A stretch of DNA of 64,000 nt from Acinetobacter defluvii (GCF_001704615.3 NZ_CP029397.2:930001-994000), one strand, 5' to 3'; shown: positions 27,188 to 38,554, counted from the stretch's first letter. The notes: generated by a model not told the origin, from the sequence alone. Numbers and translations: made by a program.

Positions 27188-27595
27188 TCAGTTTTGTGGC
27201 TGATAGTTGAGCACATCTTCACACACGCCAGTATTGGCTGCTTTTCCTGCTTTTTTAGCATCATTTTGTGCTTCTTTTAGCACGCTTTTAAAAGATTTTT
27301 CTTTGGCTAATTTTTTTAATTCAGCTGCTGGGTCTGCCGAATCAGGTAAGAAATCTTTGACTAAACGTGCATAACCTGCCTCGAATGCCTCATCATTTTT
27401 GACCAGTTTCGGACAAATGTCTGAAAGTACATAAATTGCAGCAAGCTCTTCATTGGTTACATTGTGTTGAGTTACTTCAATATTTTCATCTTGCGTAGCC
27501 GTTTTTGCTTTTTTGTCAGCAGCAAATGCATTTGGCATTGCGATAAAAGAGGTAGATAAAATCCCTACAGCAAGCGTTTTTAAAAGAGTACGCAT
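27188..27595 (-). CDS. Exported hypothetical protein, 135 aa
   Basis: Not recognised. ATG 27595 follows AAGG at 6 bases and gives a clear signal peptide (RTLLKTLAVGILSTSFIAMP, cut after AFA). The mature protein of about 110 residues is Lys/Ala/Glu-rich and helical, with two cysteines (in LSDICPKLV and NTGVCEDVL) that could form a disulfide. Probably periplasmic. Unlinked to a pathway; 134 bases upstream of dacA on the same strand. Confidence 0.75.
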   Translation of the reverse strand: MRTLLKTLAVGILSTSFIAMPNAFAADKKAKTATQDENIEVTQHNVTNEELAAIYVLSDICPKLVKNDEAFEAGYARLVKDFLPDSADPAAELKKLAKEKSFKSVLKEAQNDAKKAGKAANTGVCEDVLNYQPQN

Positions 27596-27987
27596 AACCA
27601 ACCTTATTAACTTAATGATTCGACTAGAATAAACATATTCTATGAAAATAAAATAGAGAAAATGTATTGAAGATGTTGGATTTAAATAAAATTTGAGTGT
27701 TAAGTAAATTTACTGCCTAGATCTAGATACGTAAATACCACAATCAATGCAAATGTTATCCACTTTTATCAAAGATGCTCATGCTTATAGTCAAGGTACG
27801 GTTTACAGCGCATTTCTATAAAATTTAAACTTTAGTTTAGATTAAACATGTCGTTTTAAATGATAGCGCTTTAAATACCGATGCAATAAAAAAACCTTTC
27901 AATAATCAAAGTGTAAAATGATGGGGGTATATTTTTGCTACCATATCAGGCAATTGTTTAAACTTATTTTGATTAAAGAGAAACTGT
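27596..27987. other. 392-bp intergenic region between divergent 135-aa gene and surE
   Basis: AT-rich, no convincing ORF. It contains the short palindrome AAACTTTAGTTT near 27828 and one DnaA-box-like TTATCCACT near 27758, both possibly chance. It should contain two divergent promoters, but I cannot fix them. Confidence 0.5.
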
Positions 27988-28761
27988 GTGAATATTCTGA
28001 TAGCCAATGATGATGGTGTGTTTGCACCTGGAATACAAGCTTTAGCACAAGCACTAAAACCGTTAGGTCGTGTGGTTATTGTTGCACCTGAAAGTGAGCG
28101 AAGTGGGTTTTCGAGTGCTTTAACCTTGGATCGACCTTTACGTCCTATTGAGGTCAGTCCAGATATATGGGCGGTGAATGGTACACCTGCGGATTGCGTG
28201 TATTTGGCAATGAATGGTTTGTTTAACTTTGAGTTTGATTTGGTGGTTAGCGGTATTAACAGTGGTGCGAATTTAGGTGATGACGTCTTGTATTCGGGTA
28301 CAGTGGGAGCGGCATTTGAAGGGCGTTTGATGAGACAAGCGGCGATCGCTGTTTCACTCGCTGGGAGTAATGTGCGCTCTTATAACAGCCCAAAAGATTA
28401 TGCTGTGGCAGCTAAATGGGTACATGATTTTATTGCAAAAGGTATTCCTATCTTACCTGAGCGTCATATTTTAAATATTAACATTCCTGATGTTGCACAG
28501 CTCAAAGGTGCACAAGTGACTTATCAAGGGCGTCGTATTCAATCCAAACCAATTACTAGTCAGGTTGATCCACGTGGTCGCCAAGTGTATTGGATTGGGC
28601 TGGCAGGTGAGGCTGTAACTGATCCGAAAAAGAATGAGCTGAATATTCAGTCAGACTTTTTTGCTGTAGCGAATGGTTTTGTAAGCATTACGCCTATTCA
28701 CATGGATGCCACCAACTACAGTATTTTAAATCATTTGCAACAGCAGTTCTTACAAACCTAG
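27988..28761 (+). CDS. surE: 5'/3'-nucleotidase SurE
   Basis: Metal-dependent nucleoside monophosphate phosphatase of stationary-phase survival. GTG start at 27988 with GAGA 7-10 bases upstream, 257 aa. Family motifs: [12 protein letters not shown] at the N-terminus (Asp-Asp metal ligands), [14 protein letters not shown] and [20 protein letters not shown]. It is followed by an nlpD-like gene, as in the surE-pcm-nlpD-rpoS clusters of enterics, but pcm and rpoS are absent here. Confidence 0.96.
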   Translation: MNILIANDDGVFAPGIQALAQALKPLGRVVIVAPESERSGFSSALTLDRPLRPIEVSPDIWAVNGTPADCVYLAMNGLFNFEFDLVVSGINSGANLGDDVLYSGTVGAAFEGRLMRQAAIAVSLAGSNVRSYNSPKDYAVAAKWVHDFIAKGIPILPERHILNINIPDVAQLKGAQVTYQGRRIQSKPITSQVDPRGRQVYWIGLAGEAVTDPKKNELNIQSDFFAVANGFVSITPIHMDATNYSILNHLQQQFLQT

Positions 28762-28884
28762 GTGCTTGCTCGAACGCTATGTTATAAGTTTGTGAAAAAG
28801 CTGAGTTAAACCATCAAAGACCAAGCTTTTTTGCTAATCTTAGAACATCTATTTAAAAAAATTGTATTCTGGAGAGGAAATTCC

Positions 28885-29733
28885 ATGCTTTCGTTACGGT
28901 CACAGCCATTTTATCTATCCCCTAAAAGCTGGATAAATGCAGTTGTATTATCATCCGCTGTGATTACAACCTTAGTCATGACTGGGTGTGCATCAAAACC
29001 ACAAATTAACAATCCTGTCCGCTATGCCAATGCACCTGACTATTACACCGTACGCTCAGGTGATACATTAAGTGGGATCGCTGCACGTTATGGATTGAGT
29101 TATATTAGTATTGCAGAAATGAATGATATTGCACCGCCATATCGTATTTATGTCAATCAATCCATTCGTTTGAAAAAGTCAGGAGGCTCAAATAATAATC
29201 GCCCAACGACACAAGCTTTAAATAATTCAAATACTGAAATTAAACGTCAAACGATTAATCTACCGAGTGCACAAACAGCAACCACAGCTCCTCAGCCTGT
29301 AACGCCAGTCCAAGTCGTACCGACTGTACCTGCCACAACGACACCGAGTTCATCAATAGCTTCTAATTTACGTTGGGTAAAACCTTCAAATGGTCCAGTG
29401 ATTGCAAATTATAATTTGGCACAGAATATTAAAGGCATTCGTTTTGGCGGAAATGTGGGTGATCCAATTTTTGCTGCTGCAAATGGTCAAGTCGTTTATG
29501 CTGCAGATGGTTTAAAAGAATATGGAAATCTGGTTTTAGTGAAACATGTAGATGGTTACATCACAGCTTATGCGCATAACAGTAAAATTTTAGTGAAAAG
29601 TGGTGACAATGTCACAGCAGGACAAAAAATTGCGGAAATGGGAGCATCGGGTACCACAAGAACCATGTTAGAGTTCCAGATTCGTTTAAATGGGAAAGCC
29701 ATAAATCCCGCAACTATTTTACCGTCTGTATGA
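28885..29733 (+). CDS. NlpD-like lipoprotein, LysM plus degenerate M23/LytM domain
   Basis: Envelope lipoprotein likely to bind peptidoglycan and activate an amidase. ATG 28885 has a strong GGAGAGGAA site. The lipobox LVMTGC gives Cys35, a LysM domain (YYTVRSGDTLSGIAARYGL) covers about 52-95, then a Thr/Pro linker and the M23 domain at about 195-282. The metal-binding histidine of the usual LHFEIR motif is replaced (LEFQIRLNGK), so the peptidase is probably inactive, as in E. coli NlpD. Downstream of surE by 123 bases. Confidence 0.9.
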   Translation: MLSLRSQPFYLSPKSWINAVVLSSAVITTLVMTGCASKPQINNPVRYANAPDYYTVRSGDTLSGIAARYGLSYISIAEMNDIAPPYRIYVNQSIRLKKSGGSNNNRPTTQALNNSNTEIKRQTINLPSAQTATTAPQPVTPVQVVPTVPATTTPSSSIASNLRWVKPSNGPVIANYNLAQNIKGIRFGGNVGDPIFAAANGQVVYAADGLKEYGNLVLVKHVDGYITAYAHNSKILVKSGDNVTAGQKIAEMGASGTTRTMLEFQIRLNGKAINPATILPSV

Positions 29734-29763
29734 TTTATTTGGTGCAAATATAAATTTTCTTCG

Positions 29764-29769
29764 TATAAT
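29764..29769 (+). promoter_or_regulatory. Candidate -10 box of the LysR gene
   Basis: TATAAT 59 bases before the start. TTGGTG lies 19 bases upstream as a weak -35. Confidence 0.3.
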
Positions 29770-29827
29770 ACAATGAGTTGCTTTTAATAAAAAGTGTGAA
29801 GCATCTCATGATTTCAGAGGGAAATTT

Positions 29828-30760
29828 ATGTTAGATCAACTTCGAGCAATGGGTGTATTTGCTTGTGTCGTTGAAAAAAGCTCATTCAGTGGTGCTGCAC
29901 GCGATTTAGGCATTACCACGAGTGCCGTGAGTCAACAGGTTCGCTCTTTAGAACAAGAAATGGAGGTAACTCTACTTCATCGTTCTACAAGAAAATTGAG
30001 CCTAACAGAAGCGGGTCAAGCTTTTTTCCATAGTTGCCAAGAAATGTTGGCAGCAGCAGAGCGCGGCAAAATTCGTATTAATGAATTACGTGATGATTTA
30101 GTCGGTGAATTGCGTATTGCAACAACACCTGAACTTGGTGCAACGCATGTTGTTCCAGCTTTGTCACATTGGATGTCTGCGCATCGTGGATTAATGGTAC
30201 ATTTTGAAGCAGATAATCAATTTATTGATTTAATTCAAGAGCGTATTGATATTGCGATTCGTATGTGTTCAAAAGTTGAAGATTCAAATCATTTAACCAG
30301 TATTCCACTTGCACGTGTTGATCAAGTGCTGGTGGCATCACCAAGTTACTTAAATCAAACGGCACCAATTTCACGCCCAGAAGATTTAGTCAATCACGAT
30401 TTGATTCCAGTTAATATTATGAAAAATTATCAAAATTTTTCATTTCAACAGGTGACATCGGGCGAAAACATTAAGGTAGATATGCGCAATCGTTTACAAA
30501 CCAATAATGTTTTTGTTGCAAAATCTTTATGTCAAAACGGTCATGGGATTGCACGAATTTTATATTTAGATGTGCAAAAAGAGTTGAAAAATGGCACATT
30601 GGTTGAAGTATTACCAGAGTGGAAATTGCCAGCTTTTACCTTAAATGCGATGATTTTAAAGCGTGAACAACAGCCAATGAAAATTCACCGTTGTTTAGAT
30701 GCTTTAAAGCAGTACTTTAGCCAGCTCCCAGGTGGACGTATCTATCAGGAAGCTTCTTAA
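29828..30760 (+). CDS. LysR-family transcriptional regulator
   Basis: 310 aa. The N-terminal winged HTH at about residues 1-60 contains SSFSGAARDLGITTSAVSQQ, followed by VRSLEQEM and STRKLSLTEAG. The C-terminal LysR substrate-binding domain spans about 90-295. It closely resembles the CrgA/AaeR-like branch. The target is unknown: neighbours are nlpD upstream (same strand) and argD convergent, neither an obvious target. Preceded by AGAGGGAAATTT. Ends at a good terminator. Confidence 0.92.
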   Translation: MLDQLRAMGVFACVVEKSSFSGAARDLGITTSAVSQQVRSLEQEMEVTLLHRSTRKLSLTEAGQAFFHSCQEMLAAAERGKIRINELRDDLVGELRIATTPELGATHVVPALSHWMSAHRGLMVHFEADNQFIDLIQERIDIAIRMCSKVEDSNHLTSIPLARVDQVLVASPSYLNQTAPISRPEDLVNHDLIPVNIMKNYQNFSFQQVTSGENIKVDMRNRLQTNNVFVAKSLCQNGHGIARILYLDVQKELKNGTLVEVLPEWKLPAFTLNAMILKREQQPMKIHRCLDALKQYFSQLPGGRIYQEAS

Positions 30761-30821
30761 AGATGCTACAACCCGATTCTCTAAATAGCCAATGTTGCTT
30801 GATTTATAGTATTGGTGAATT

Positions 30822-30854
30822 AAACCGAGTTATTTAAATAGCTCGGTTTTTTTA
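30822..30854 (+). terminator. Rho-independent terminator of the LysR gene
   Basis: AAACCGAG / CTCGGTTT, loop TTATTTAAATAG (itself able to pair TTATTT/AAATAG), then a T-run. Confidence 0.85.
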
Positions 30855-30951
30855 TGTTTTGAATGAGATTAACATTTTAGAAAATATAAGAGAATAAAAA
30901 GGGCATCTGATGACACCCTATTTGATATTTAGTTTGAAGAACACAGAAGCT

Positions 30952-32163
30952 TTATGCAACAAAGTTTTTAATTGCAGGCACCAAACGTTGTAGTAAATCA
31001 TCCGCTTGTTCTTTGTTCATATTTAGCGCAGGAAGTAAACGTACCACATTACCTGAGGTTACATTAATGATAAGTTTGTGTTCATCACGGGCAATATTGA
31101 CCAACTCGGCACAATCTTTCGGTAATTCAATACCGATCATCATACCAAAACCACGTACAATTACATTTTGCTCAGCAAGTTGGCTACGGAATTGATCAAC
31201 CAAATATGTACCAATATTAGCAGCATTTTCAACGATATTTTCTTTTTGGATTAAATCAATCACGGTATAGACAATACGTGAACCTAAATGCGTACCGCTA
31301 TAAGTAGAACCATGATTACCCGCAGTTAGCACCCCAACACCACGACCTTGTGTCATCACCGCACCGATCGGAAAACCATTGCCTAAACCTTTTGCAGTGG
31401 TTAAAACGTCTGGTACGATGTTGGTATGTTGATAGGCAAAGTATTTACCTGTACGACCATTCCCCGTTTGTACTTCATCCAACATCATGAGCCAGTTGTG
31501 TTGGTTACAAATGTGGCGAATCTCTTCAAGATAGCTAAAGCCTTGCGGAGCAGTGTTTACACCGCCTTCACCTTGGATCGGTTCAACCAAAATCGCTACA
31601 ATATCTGGATGCTGAATCGCAGCTTCTTCAATGGCTTCAATATCACCAAAAGGTACACGGATAAAACCTTCGACCAAAGGTGCAAAACCTTCTTGAACTT
31701 TTTTATTGCCTGTTGCAGACAATGTAGCAAGCGTACGACCATGAAAAGAATGATCAGCGACAATAATTTTAGGGTGAGCCACACCTTGCATATGACCAAA
31801 TTTACGGGCAATTTTGATCGCACCTTCGTTGGATTCTGCACCACTGTTAGAGAAGAAAATTTCTTCCATACCTGACACTTCTGCAAGTTTTTGTGCAGCC
31901 GCAGTTTGCCAAGGCACTTCATAGATATTACTCGTATGAATCAAGGTCGCAGCTTGATCGGCAATTGCTTCAGCAAGCACAGGGTGTGCATGACCCAAAC
32001 CACACACCGCAATTCCGGTTAAAGCATCTAAATATTCAGTGCCATCTTCGGTATAAAGATAAGAACCTCGTCCTCGTACAAAGCTGATCGGTTGACGGCT
32101 AAATACAGGCATCAAATGCGATGGTTGATCAGTTTGTACCGGAGCGAGGGTAATGTTGTTCAT
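30952..32163 (-). CDS. argD: Acetylornithine aminotransferase (class III)
   Basis: PLP-dependent aminotransferase of arginine biosynthesis (N-acetylornithine and 2-oxoglutarate), possibly also succinyldiaminopimelate. 403 aa. PLP-site motifs: SNSGAESNEGAIKIARK, MLDEVQTGNGRTG and the Schiff-base lysine in LTTAKGLGNGFPIGAV (around residue 250). AAGAG precedes the ATG. Class III paralogues (for example AstC) are close, so the exact substrate is inferred from best overall resemblance. Confidence 0.9.
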   Translation of the reverse strand: MNNITLAPVQTDQPSHLMPVFSRQPISFVRGRGSYLYTEDGTEYLDALTGIAVCGLGHAHPVLAEAIADQAATLIHTSNIYEVPWQTAAAQKLAEVSGMEEIFFSNSGAESNEGAIKIARKFGHMQGVAHPKIIVADHSFHGRTLATLSATGNKKVQEGFAPLVEGFIRVPFGDIEAIEEAAIQHPDIVAILVEPIQGEGGVNTAPQGFSYLEEIRHICNQHNWLMMLDEVQTGNGRTGKYFAYQHTNIVPDVLTTAKGLGNGFPIGAVMTQGRGVGVLTAGNHGSTYSGTHLGSRIVYTVIDLIQKENIVENAANIGTYLVDQFRSQLAEQNVIVRGFGMMIGIELPKDCAELVNIARDEHKLIINVTSGNVVRLLPALNMNKEQADDLLQRLVPAIKNFVA

Positions 32164-32325
32164 GACTTACTCTTATCTGAGGAGTGAAAAATTAAAAGAT
32201 TATATAAGCAAAAACTGAGGCAGATTTAAAGCCTAAATACAAATAAAATTGGAAATAATCGTCAAGTCATACTCTTTACGTTGGATTTAGGTATAATGCA
32301 GACAGATGAGTTGAGGATTTAATCA

Positions 32326-32667
32326 ATGACTGAACAAGCGCGTGATACAGAAGCGTTAATTCGCGACCAAATTGCTAAACATGCTGTACTTCTTTATATG
32401 AAAGGCACACCACAATTCCCACAATGTGGTTTTTCTGCGCGTGCAGTAGAAGCACTTAGCCAAATCGGTCGTCCATTTGCTTATGTTAATATCATGGAAA
32501 ATCCAGATATTCGTGCAATTTTGCCACAAATTGCAAACTGGCCTACATTCCCACAATTATGGATCAATGGCGAGTTGATCGGTGGCAGTGATATTATGCT
32601 GGAAATGTTCCAAAATGGCGAGTTAAAACCATTAGTTGAACAATACAGCCCAGCGCCTGACGCTTAA
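32326..32667 (+). CDS. grxD: Monothiol glutaredoxin, CGFS type (Grx4)
   Basis: 113 aa monothiol glutaredoxin that binds and transfers [2Fe-2S] clusters with glutathione. The CGFS motif (Cys34) lies in GTPQFPQCGFSARAVEAL; the glutathione-binding WPTFPQLWINGELIGGSDI follows. TATAAT at 32292 is a possible -10. Ends at a strong terminator. Monocistronic, divergent from argD. Confidence 0.96.
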   Translation: MTEQARDTEALIRDQIAKHAVLLYMKGTPQFPQCGFSARAVEALSQIGRPFAYVNIMENPDIRAILPQIANWPTFPQLWINGELIGGSDIMLEMFQNGELKPLVEQYSPAPDA

Positions 32668-32686
32668 TCGCTAAAGATGTAGGCGT

Positions 32687-32714
32687 AAAAAAAGCACCGT
32701 AAGGTGCTTTTTTA
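32687..32714 (+). terminator. Rho-independent terminator of grxD
   Basis: AAAAAAAGCACC, loop GTAA, GGTGCTTTTTT with T-run. Confidence 0.9.
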
Positions 32715-32906
32715 TTGCTTTAAGTTAGCCTATTTATATAACTATTTTATTTATAATAAAATGAAGGGTTTATTAAAAAATACCAAGCTTTTGATTTATC
32801 TTTAAAGGTTATCTGTCCAATTTTTGCAAAATAGTCATTGAATTTAGTTGGTTTTGACCACATCTTAATGAAAAAGATTTATCTTATTTTAGAGACTAGA
32901 ATTTAT

Positions 32907-33869
32907 ATGTTATTTCATTTACCTAAGTTGCCTGCTGAAATTCGTGTGAGTCATTTAAATACACGTATTAACGAACAACGAAAAAAAATTGCACAAACCA
33001 CCGCATCAAAACTAGAGCTTTTACAGCTCACCCAACAATTTGCTAAAGAAGCCCGTGCACGTAAAAAGACCAATCAAAAAATTTATGTTTTAGATTTCAA
33101 AGGTGATGTACAAGCATCCGCAGTAGAAAATTTACGTGAAGAAATTACGTTGATTTTAGCAACGGCCAAAGCAGGGCGTGATCGTGTGGTGGTACGCCTA
33201 GAAAGTCCAGGTGGAATGGTACATGGTTATGGTTTAGCGGCAGCACAGTTGGTACGTTTGCGTGATGCAGGTTTTCATTTAACCATTTGTGTCGATAAAG
33301 TTGCAGCAAGTGGTGGTTATATGATGGCATGTATTGCTTCAGAGATTATTTCTGCGCCATTTGCTGTGGTTGGCTCAATCGGTGTTGTGGCTCAAGTACC
33401 TAATTTTAATCGTTTATTGAAAGAGCATAATATTGATTTTGAGTTATATACCGCAGGGCAATACAAACGTACTGTAACCATGTTTGGTGAAAATACGGAA
33501 GAAGGTAAAGCCAAGTTTGAAGAAGAGTTGCAACAAACCCATGCTTTGTTCAAACACTTTGTTGAAAAGTATCGTCCGCAGTTAAATGTAGAAAAAGTAG
33601 CAACAGGTGAGCATTGGTATGGTGAAGATGCTTTAAATCTTAATTTAGTAGAGAAGTTGCAAACTTCAGATGAATATATTCTGAGTTTGTTACCACAGCA
33701 TGATGTATATGCGATTCAGACTCGCCGTAAACCAACTTTGGGTGAAAAGTTAGGTTTACAAGCTGCGCAAATGGCAGATAGTTTAATTCCATCTATGGTG
33801 AATAAATTAGTGGATACTTTTACCCAAGCGAATGCCAATTTAGTGCAAATGCGTGATCCTAAACTTTGA
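32907..33869 (+). CDS. sohB: SohB-like S49-family serine protease, apparently without membrane anchor
   Basis: Signal-peptide-peptidase-like S49 protease. I start at the ATG at 32907 (320 aa, N-terminus LFHLPKLPAEIRVSHLN); an ATG at 32838 would add a short hydrophobic-leaning piece. Motifs: RLESPGGMVHGYGLAA, VDKVAASGGYMMACI (nucleophile Ser) and AGQYKRTVTMFGEN (catalytic Lys). E. coli SohB has an N-terminal membrane segment; none is clear here, so a cytoplasmic or peripheral location is possible. The gene ends near a shared bidirectional terminator. Confidence 0.85.
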   Translation: MLFHLPKLPAEIRVSHLNTRINEQRKKIAQTTASKLELLQLTQQFAKEARARKKTNQKIYVLDFKGDVQASAVENLREEITLILATAKAGRDRVVVRLESPGGMVHGYGLAAAQLVRLRDAGFHLTICVDKVAASGGYMMACIASEIISAPFAVVGSIGVVAQVPNFNRLLKEHNIDFELYTAGQYKRTVTMFGENTEEGKAKFEEELQQTHALFKHFVEKYRPQLNVEKVATGEHWYGEDALNLNLVEKLQTSDEYILSLLPQHDVYAIQTRRKPTLGEKLGLQAAQMADSLIPSMVNKLVDTFTQANANLVQMRDPKL

Positions 33870-33890
33870 TTTAGATCATCTTAAATGAAG

Positions 33891-33917
33891 AAAAAGCACT
33901 CAATCGAGTGCTTTTTT
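33891..33917 (+). terminator. Bidirectional terminator shared by sohB and the DUF2238 gene
   Basis: Perfect 11-bp stem AAAAAGCACTC / GAGTGCTTTTT, loop AATC. T-runs lie on both strands. It contains the last codons and stop of the convergent DUF2238 gene. Confidence 0.85.
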
Positions 33918-34544
33918 ATTTTTATTAGTCGTCATTAACATAACTAAGCCTGTAAATATCGCGCCAAGAGTGGCTAAAAACATATCTTTGTGAGCATCCC
34001 AAATATCGCCTTGTTGCCCATTATAATTTTCAGCTTGTTCAGGCGATAAACCAATGGCAATCCACCATTCGATCCACTCATAAAATAGACTACTTGCCAT
34101 GATGAATTGCACTGTGATTAAAAATAATGCTTTATGCGTTAAAGCAGGTAACCACACTTGAAATAAACGATAAAAAAATGGGTACAGAAATAATCCATAT
34201 ACGAGATGAACCAAACGATCATACATATTCCGTTGCCAACCCATTATTTGATTTAAATCAAAATGGAAAATCGCTTTAATCCATGCATTATAAGGAACGT
34301 ATGAATATAAATAATGGGCAGCAGAAACGTGGATCAGTAAAAATAAAATATAGAGTAAAAATGCAGAATAACTTAGCCCAAATTTTTTTAAACAAATAAA
34401 CAGCATGATCAGCATAAGTACTGTGCCTACTTGGTGGAGCAGGTAGGACTCAAACTCTAAAGGCTGGATACTTGCAAAGAGAATGGCAATGGCAAGTACT
34501 GCTAAGGTCAGCCAATGTTTTAAGGTAAGTTGATAATAGATCAT
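33900..34544 (-). CDS. DUF2238 (YjdF-like) inner-membrane protein
   Basis: 214 aa with about six membrane segments. Family motifs: RNMYDRLVHLVYGLFLYP, LFYEWIEWWIA and GDIWDAHKDMFLATLGAIF, which match the DUF2238/YjdF pattern. Function unknown; conserved acidic and His residues inside the membrane region suggest transport or enzymatic chemistry, but this is inference. Its last five codons and stop form one arm of the terminator at 33891. Confidence 0.88.
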   Translation of the reverse strand: MIYYQLTLKHWLTLAVLAIAILFASIQPLEFESYLLHQVGTVLMLIMLFICLKKFGLSYSAFLLYILFLLIHVSAAHYLYSYVPYNAWIKAIFHFDLNQIMGWQRNMYDRLVHLVYGLFLYPFFYRLFQVWLPALTHKALFLITVQFIMASSLFYEWIEWWIAIGLSPEQAENYNGQQGDIWDAHKDMFLATLGAIFTGLVMLMTTNKNKKALD

Positions 34545-34656
34545 TTAATTTTTATGGTTTAAAAAAATAATCTGAATGATATAGGATAATAGATACTTCT
34601 AAAATATTTTTATGCCATAGATTTTATTGATAATACAAGTGAGTTTGAATATTTTG

Positions 34657-34696
34657 GATAAATAAAAACGAAGCCGAAGCCTCGTTTTTATTTATC
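34657..34696 (-). terminator. Terminator downstream of purB
   Basis: A 15-bp perfect stem GATAAATAAAAACGA / TCGTTTTTATTTATC around AGCCGAAGCC. On the minus strand the second arm holds the T-rich run. Confidence 0.8.
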
Positions 34697-34716
34697 TTTG
34701 AAATTAGATTCTAAAC

Positions 34717-36114
<1,398 letters not shown>

Positions 36115-36164
36115 TTAGACTTTGGAATTAAACGAAAAGCGAAAAAGATGCTGCTTCATTCAAG

Positions 36165-36896
36165 TTATGCAACCTGATATTGAAGGCGAGCAAGCTCTTG
36201 AATATCTCGTAGCAATTTACGTTTGCTAAAAATCATTGCCCAAGAACTACCACCGAGCTGACGCCAAAGGTGCGCCATTTGTAACCCTGTAAATAGACAG
36301 GCACGAATACGGTTGGTATGTGAAGGGTCTTTAAATGCTTCGGCATTGCCACGCACTAAAATACGAGGATTGATTTGTCCTGCAGTATCGACATAGGTCT
36401 GTGCAAGATTGGCAATAATACTGGGATGGGTATAGTCATTATCGAAAAAAGACAATTGTTTTAATATTTTTTGTTGAGATTTTTCAATGATTTCGACAAA
36501 TTTAGGATTGCCATAGACTTTTTTTTCTAAGGCTAATAATGCCATCGCATAGGACATAGGGAGTTTGGCATTAGATAATTTGGGAATTTTAGACTTTGGT
36601 GCGGGATTAAAGGGTTGGGTAATGCTGCCTTCTAAAGTTTTTAAGCCTAAGGAAATATCAGATAATTTACAGAAAAAGTCTAAAGTTTGTGAGGATTGAT
36701 TATCTTGTGGGCGGATATTTAGGCTGGCTTTAATGAGTTGCTCAAAATAGAAATTACCACTTTCACCAATACTTTGACGTCCTGACATTGCTGTCATATG
36801 GGTAAGCTGTGTTGCTTGAAACACTGCTGCCAACGCCAAAGCTTTATTTTGGCGCTGATTCAAAGTTTGAGGCTGTTGAAAGGGAAGATCAACCAT
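36165..36896 (-). CDS. hflD: HflD homologue (DUF489)
   Basis: Helical protein of the HflD/YcfC family, 243 aa (E. coli about 213). Conserved motifs: [16 protein letters not shown] near the N-terminus, and [22 protein letters not shown] with [15 protein letters not shown] at the C-terminus. In E. coli it interacts with phage lambda CII; the housekeeping role is unclear. The invariant position between mnmA and purB supports the name. AAGGAA precedes the ATG at 8 bases. Confidence 0.92.
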   Translation of the reverse strand: MVDLPFQQPQTLNQRQNKALALAAVFQATQLTHMTAMSGRQSIGESGNFYFEQLIKASLNIRPQDNQSSQTLDFFCKLSDISLGLKTLEGSITQPFNPAPKSKIPKLSNAKLPMSYAMALLALEKKVYGNPKFVEIIEKSQQKILKQLSFFDNDYTHPSIIANLAQTYVDTAGQINPRILVRGNAEAFKDPSHTNRIRACLFTGLQMAHLWRQLGGSSWAMIFSKRKLLRDIQELARLQYQVA

Positions 36897-36927
36897 GCCT
36901 AAATTCCTTTCAGTTTGTTAAATAATT

Positions 36928-38064
36928 TTAGTCAATAAAATCAGGCTTTGGTGCATTGGTATGATGAATCACGCCACCACCTAAGCAGATTTCACCTGCA
37001 TAGAACACCACGCTTTGACCAGGTGTGACCGCACGTTGAGGTTCATCAAACTCCACACGTACCCCGTTCGGCGTACTTGGATCTTTAAATAAAGTACACA
37101 TTTGATCGGGCTGGCGGTAACGTGTTTTCGCAGTACATTTAAAACCAGCTTCAGGAATGTCCTGCTCACCAGCAACCCAATCAATCGCCTCTGACCATAA
37201 AATGGTACTTTGCATGAGAGGATGTTCATGACCTTGACCGATCACTAAACGGTTATTGGCAATATCCTTATGTAGAACGAACCATGCCCCTTCTTCAGCA
37301 CCTTTAAGACCGCCTAAGCCAATCCCACCACGCTGACCGAGCGTATAGTACATTAAGCCATGATGTTCACCAACCTCTTTTCCTGTATCAAGGACAATTT
37401 TTCCAGGTTGGGCAGGCAAATATTGCTTTAAAAAGTCATTAAAACGACGTTCACCAATAAAACAAATCCCTGTAGAATCTTTTTTCTTAGCCGTTGCTAA
37501 GCCAAGTTCTTCTGCAATTTTACGTACTTGTGGTTTTTCGATTTCCCCGACAGGAAACAAAGTCTTGTTAATTTCACGACCATGTACAGCATGCAAGAAA
37601 TAAGTTTGATCTTTATTTTGATCTACGCCACGCAGTAAAGGTGCATATTCTTCACCACGGCTATTGATCAAGGTTTCCCCACGACGACAATAATGTCCCG
37701 TCGCAATAAAGTCTGCACCCAAGTTCACCGCATGGTCTAAAAATGCACGGAATTTAATTTCTTTATTACATAAAATATCTGGGTTTGGTGTACGACCTGC
37801 AGCATATTCTTTTAAGAAATGTTCAAAGACACGATCCCAATATTCCATGGCAAAATTTGCGGTATGTAGCTTAATCCCGATTTTGTCACACACGGCTTGT
37901 GCATCAGCAAGATCTTCCATTGCCGTACAATATTCCGTGCCATCATCTTCTTCCCAGTTTTTCATGAAAAGCCCTTCAACCTGATAACCTTGTTGAAGTA
38001 AAAGCGCAGCAGAAACAGATGAATCTACACCACCCGACATACCGACGATGACACGTTGTTGCAT
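36928..38064 (-). CDS. mnmA: tRNA-specific 2-thiouridylase MnmA
   Basis: Adds sulfur to U34 of tRNAs for Glu, Gln and Lys. Start 38064 (378 aa, N-terminus [16 protein letters not shown] with the PP-loop) follows the nudJ stop by 4 bases; the longer frame to 38151 runs inside nudJ and is not needed. Catalytic cysteines are in [12 protein letters not shown] and [13 protein letters not shown]. hflD follows after 31 bases. Confidence 0.97.
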   Translation of the reverse strand: MQQRVIVGMSGGVDSSVSAALLLQQGYQVEGLFMKNWEEDDGTEYCTAMEDLADAQAVCDKIGIKLHTANFAMEYWDRVFEHFLKEYAAGRTPNPDILCNKEIKFRAFLDHAVNLGADFIATGHYCRRGETLINSRGEEYAPLLRGVDQNKDQTYFLHAVHGREINKTLFPVGEIEKPQVRKIAEELGLATAKKKDSTGICFIGERRFNDFLKQYLPAQPGKIVLDTGKEVGEHHGLMYYTLGQRGGIGLGGLKGAEEGAWFVLHKDIANNRLVIGQGHEHPLMQSTILWSEAIDWVAGEQDIPEAGFKCTAKTRYRQPDQMCTLFKDPSTPNGVRVEFDEPQRAVTPGQSVVFYAGEICLGGGVIHHTNAPKPDFID

Positions 38065-38068
38065 AGGA

Positions 38069-38554
38069 CTAAGCATCCAAATTTGAAATGAAAGGAGAGT
38101 TTTGATGCTCATAGATGAGCGAAAGTGGGTATTTTTGCCCAGAAAGCGCATCTTGTACAGCTTTAATCACCAATGGGCTGCGGGCACGTGCTGATTCGAT
38201 CAATTCATCGAGTGTCATCCACGTTGGTCCAATGATGCCTGTATCCAGTTCAGCTTCAGGGAAGTATTCAAGCACATGGGCTAAAAAACAGAATCTAAAA
38301 TAGGTGCGATCTGGAAACATTGGGGGGGTATAAGTGTAAATTCCTAATAATGAATCGACTTCGACAGCATGACCTGTTTCTTCCATCGTTTCACGAATTG
38401 CGGCTTGAACAATGGATTCACCATATTCGACATGACCTGCAGGCTGGTTAAATACCGTGTGCATTACACCTTCGGTATGTTCTTCAACAAAAAGAAATTT
38501 TCCGTCTTTTTCGACAACAGTCGCGACAGTAACATGAGGTATCCAAGAGGTCAT
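38069..38554 (-). CDS. nudJ: NUDIX phosphohydrolase NudJ
   Basis: 161 aa from ATG 38554. The Nudix box is [20 protein letters not shown] followed by TG, matching G-x5-E-x7-RE-x2-EE-x-G. In E. coli NudJ hydrolyses thiamine pyrophosphate precursors and nucleotides and lies just before mnmA, exactly as here. The gene is probably translationally linked to mnmA (4-base gap). Confidence 0.92.
   Translation of the reverse strand: MTSWIPHVTVATVVEKDGKFLFVEEHTEGVMHTVFNQPAGHVEYGESIVQAAIRETMEETGHAVEVDSLLGIYTYTPPMFPDRTYFRFCFLAHVLEYFPEAELDTGIIGPTWMTLDELIESARARSPLVIKAVQDALSGQKYPLSLIYEHQNSPFISNLDA

Noticed and set aside
27755..27764. DnaA-box-like TTATCCACT
   Set aside because: A single copy without an AT-rich unwinding element or neighbouring replication genes; not an origin.
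31426..31875. 149-aa frame opposite argD
   Set aside because: Shadow of a strongly supported aminotransferase gene; Cys/Phe/Arg-rich and without a start signal.
36165..36896. hflD as a sign of a prophage
   Set aside because: Despite its name it is a conserved chromosomal gene between mnmA and purB; no phage genes nearby.
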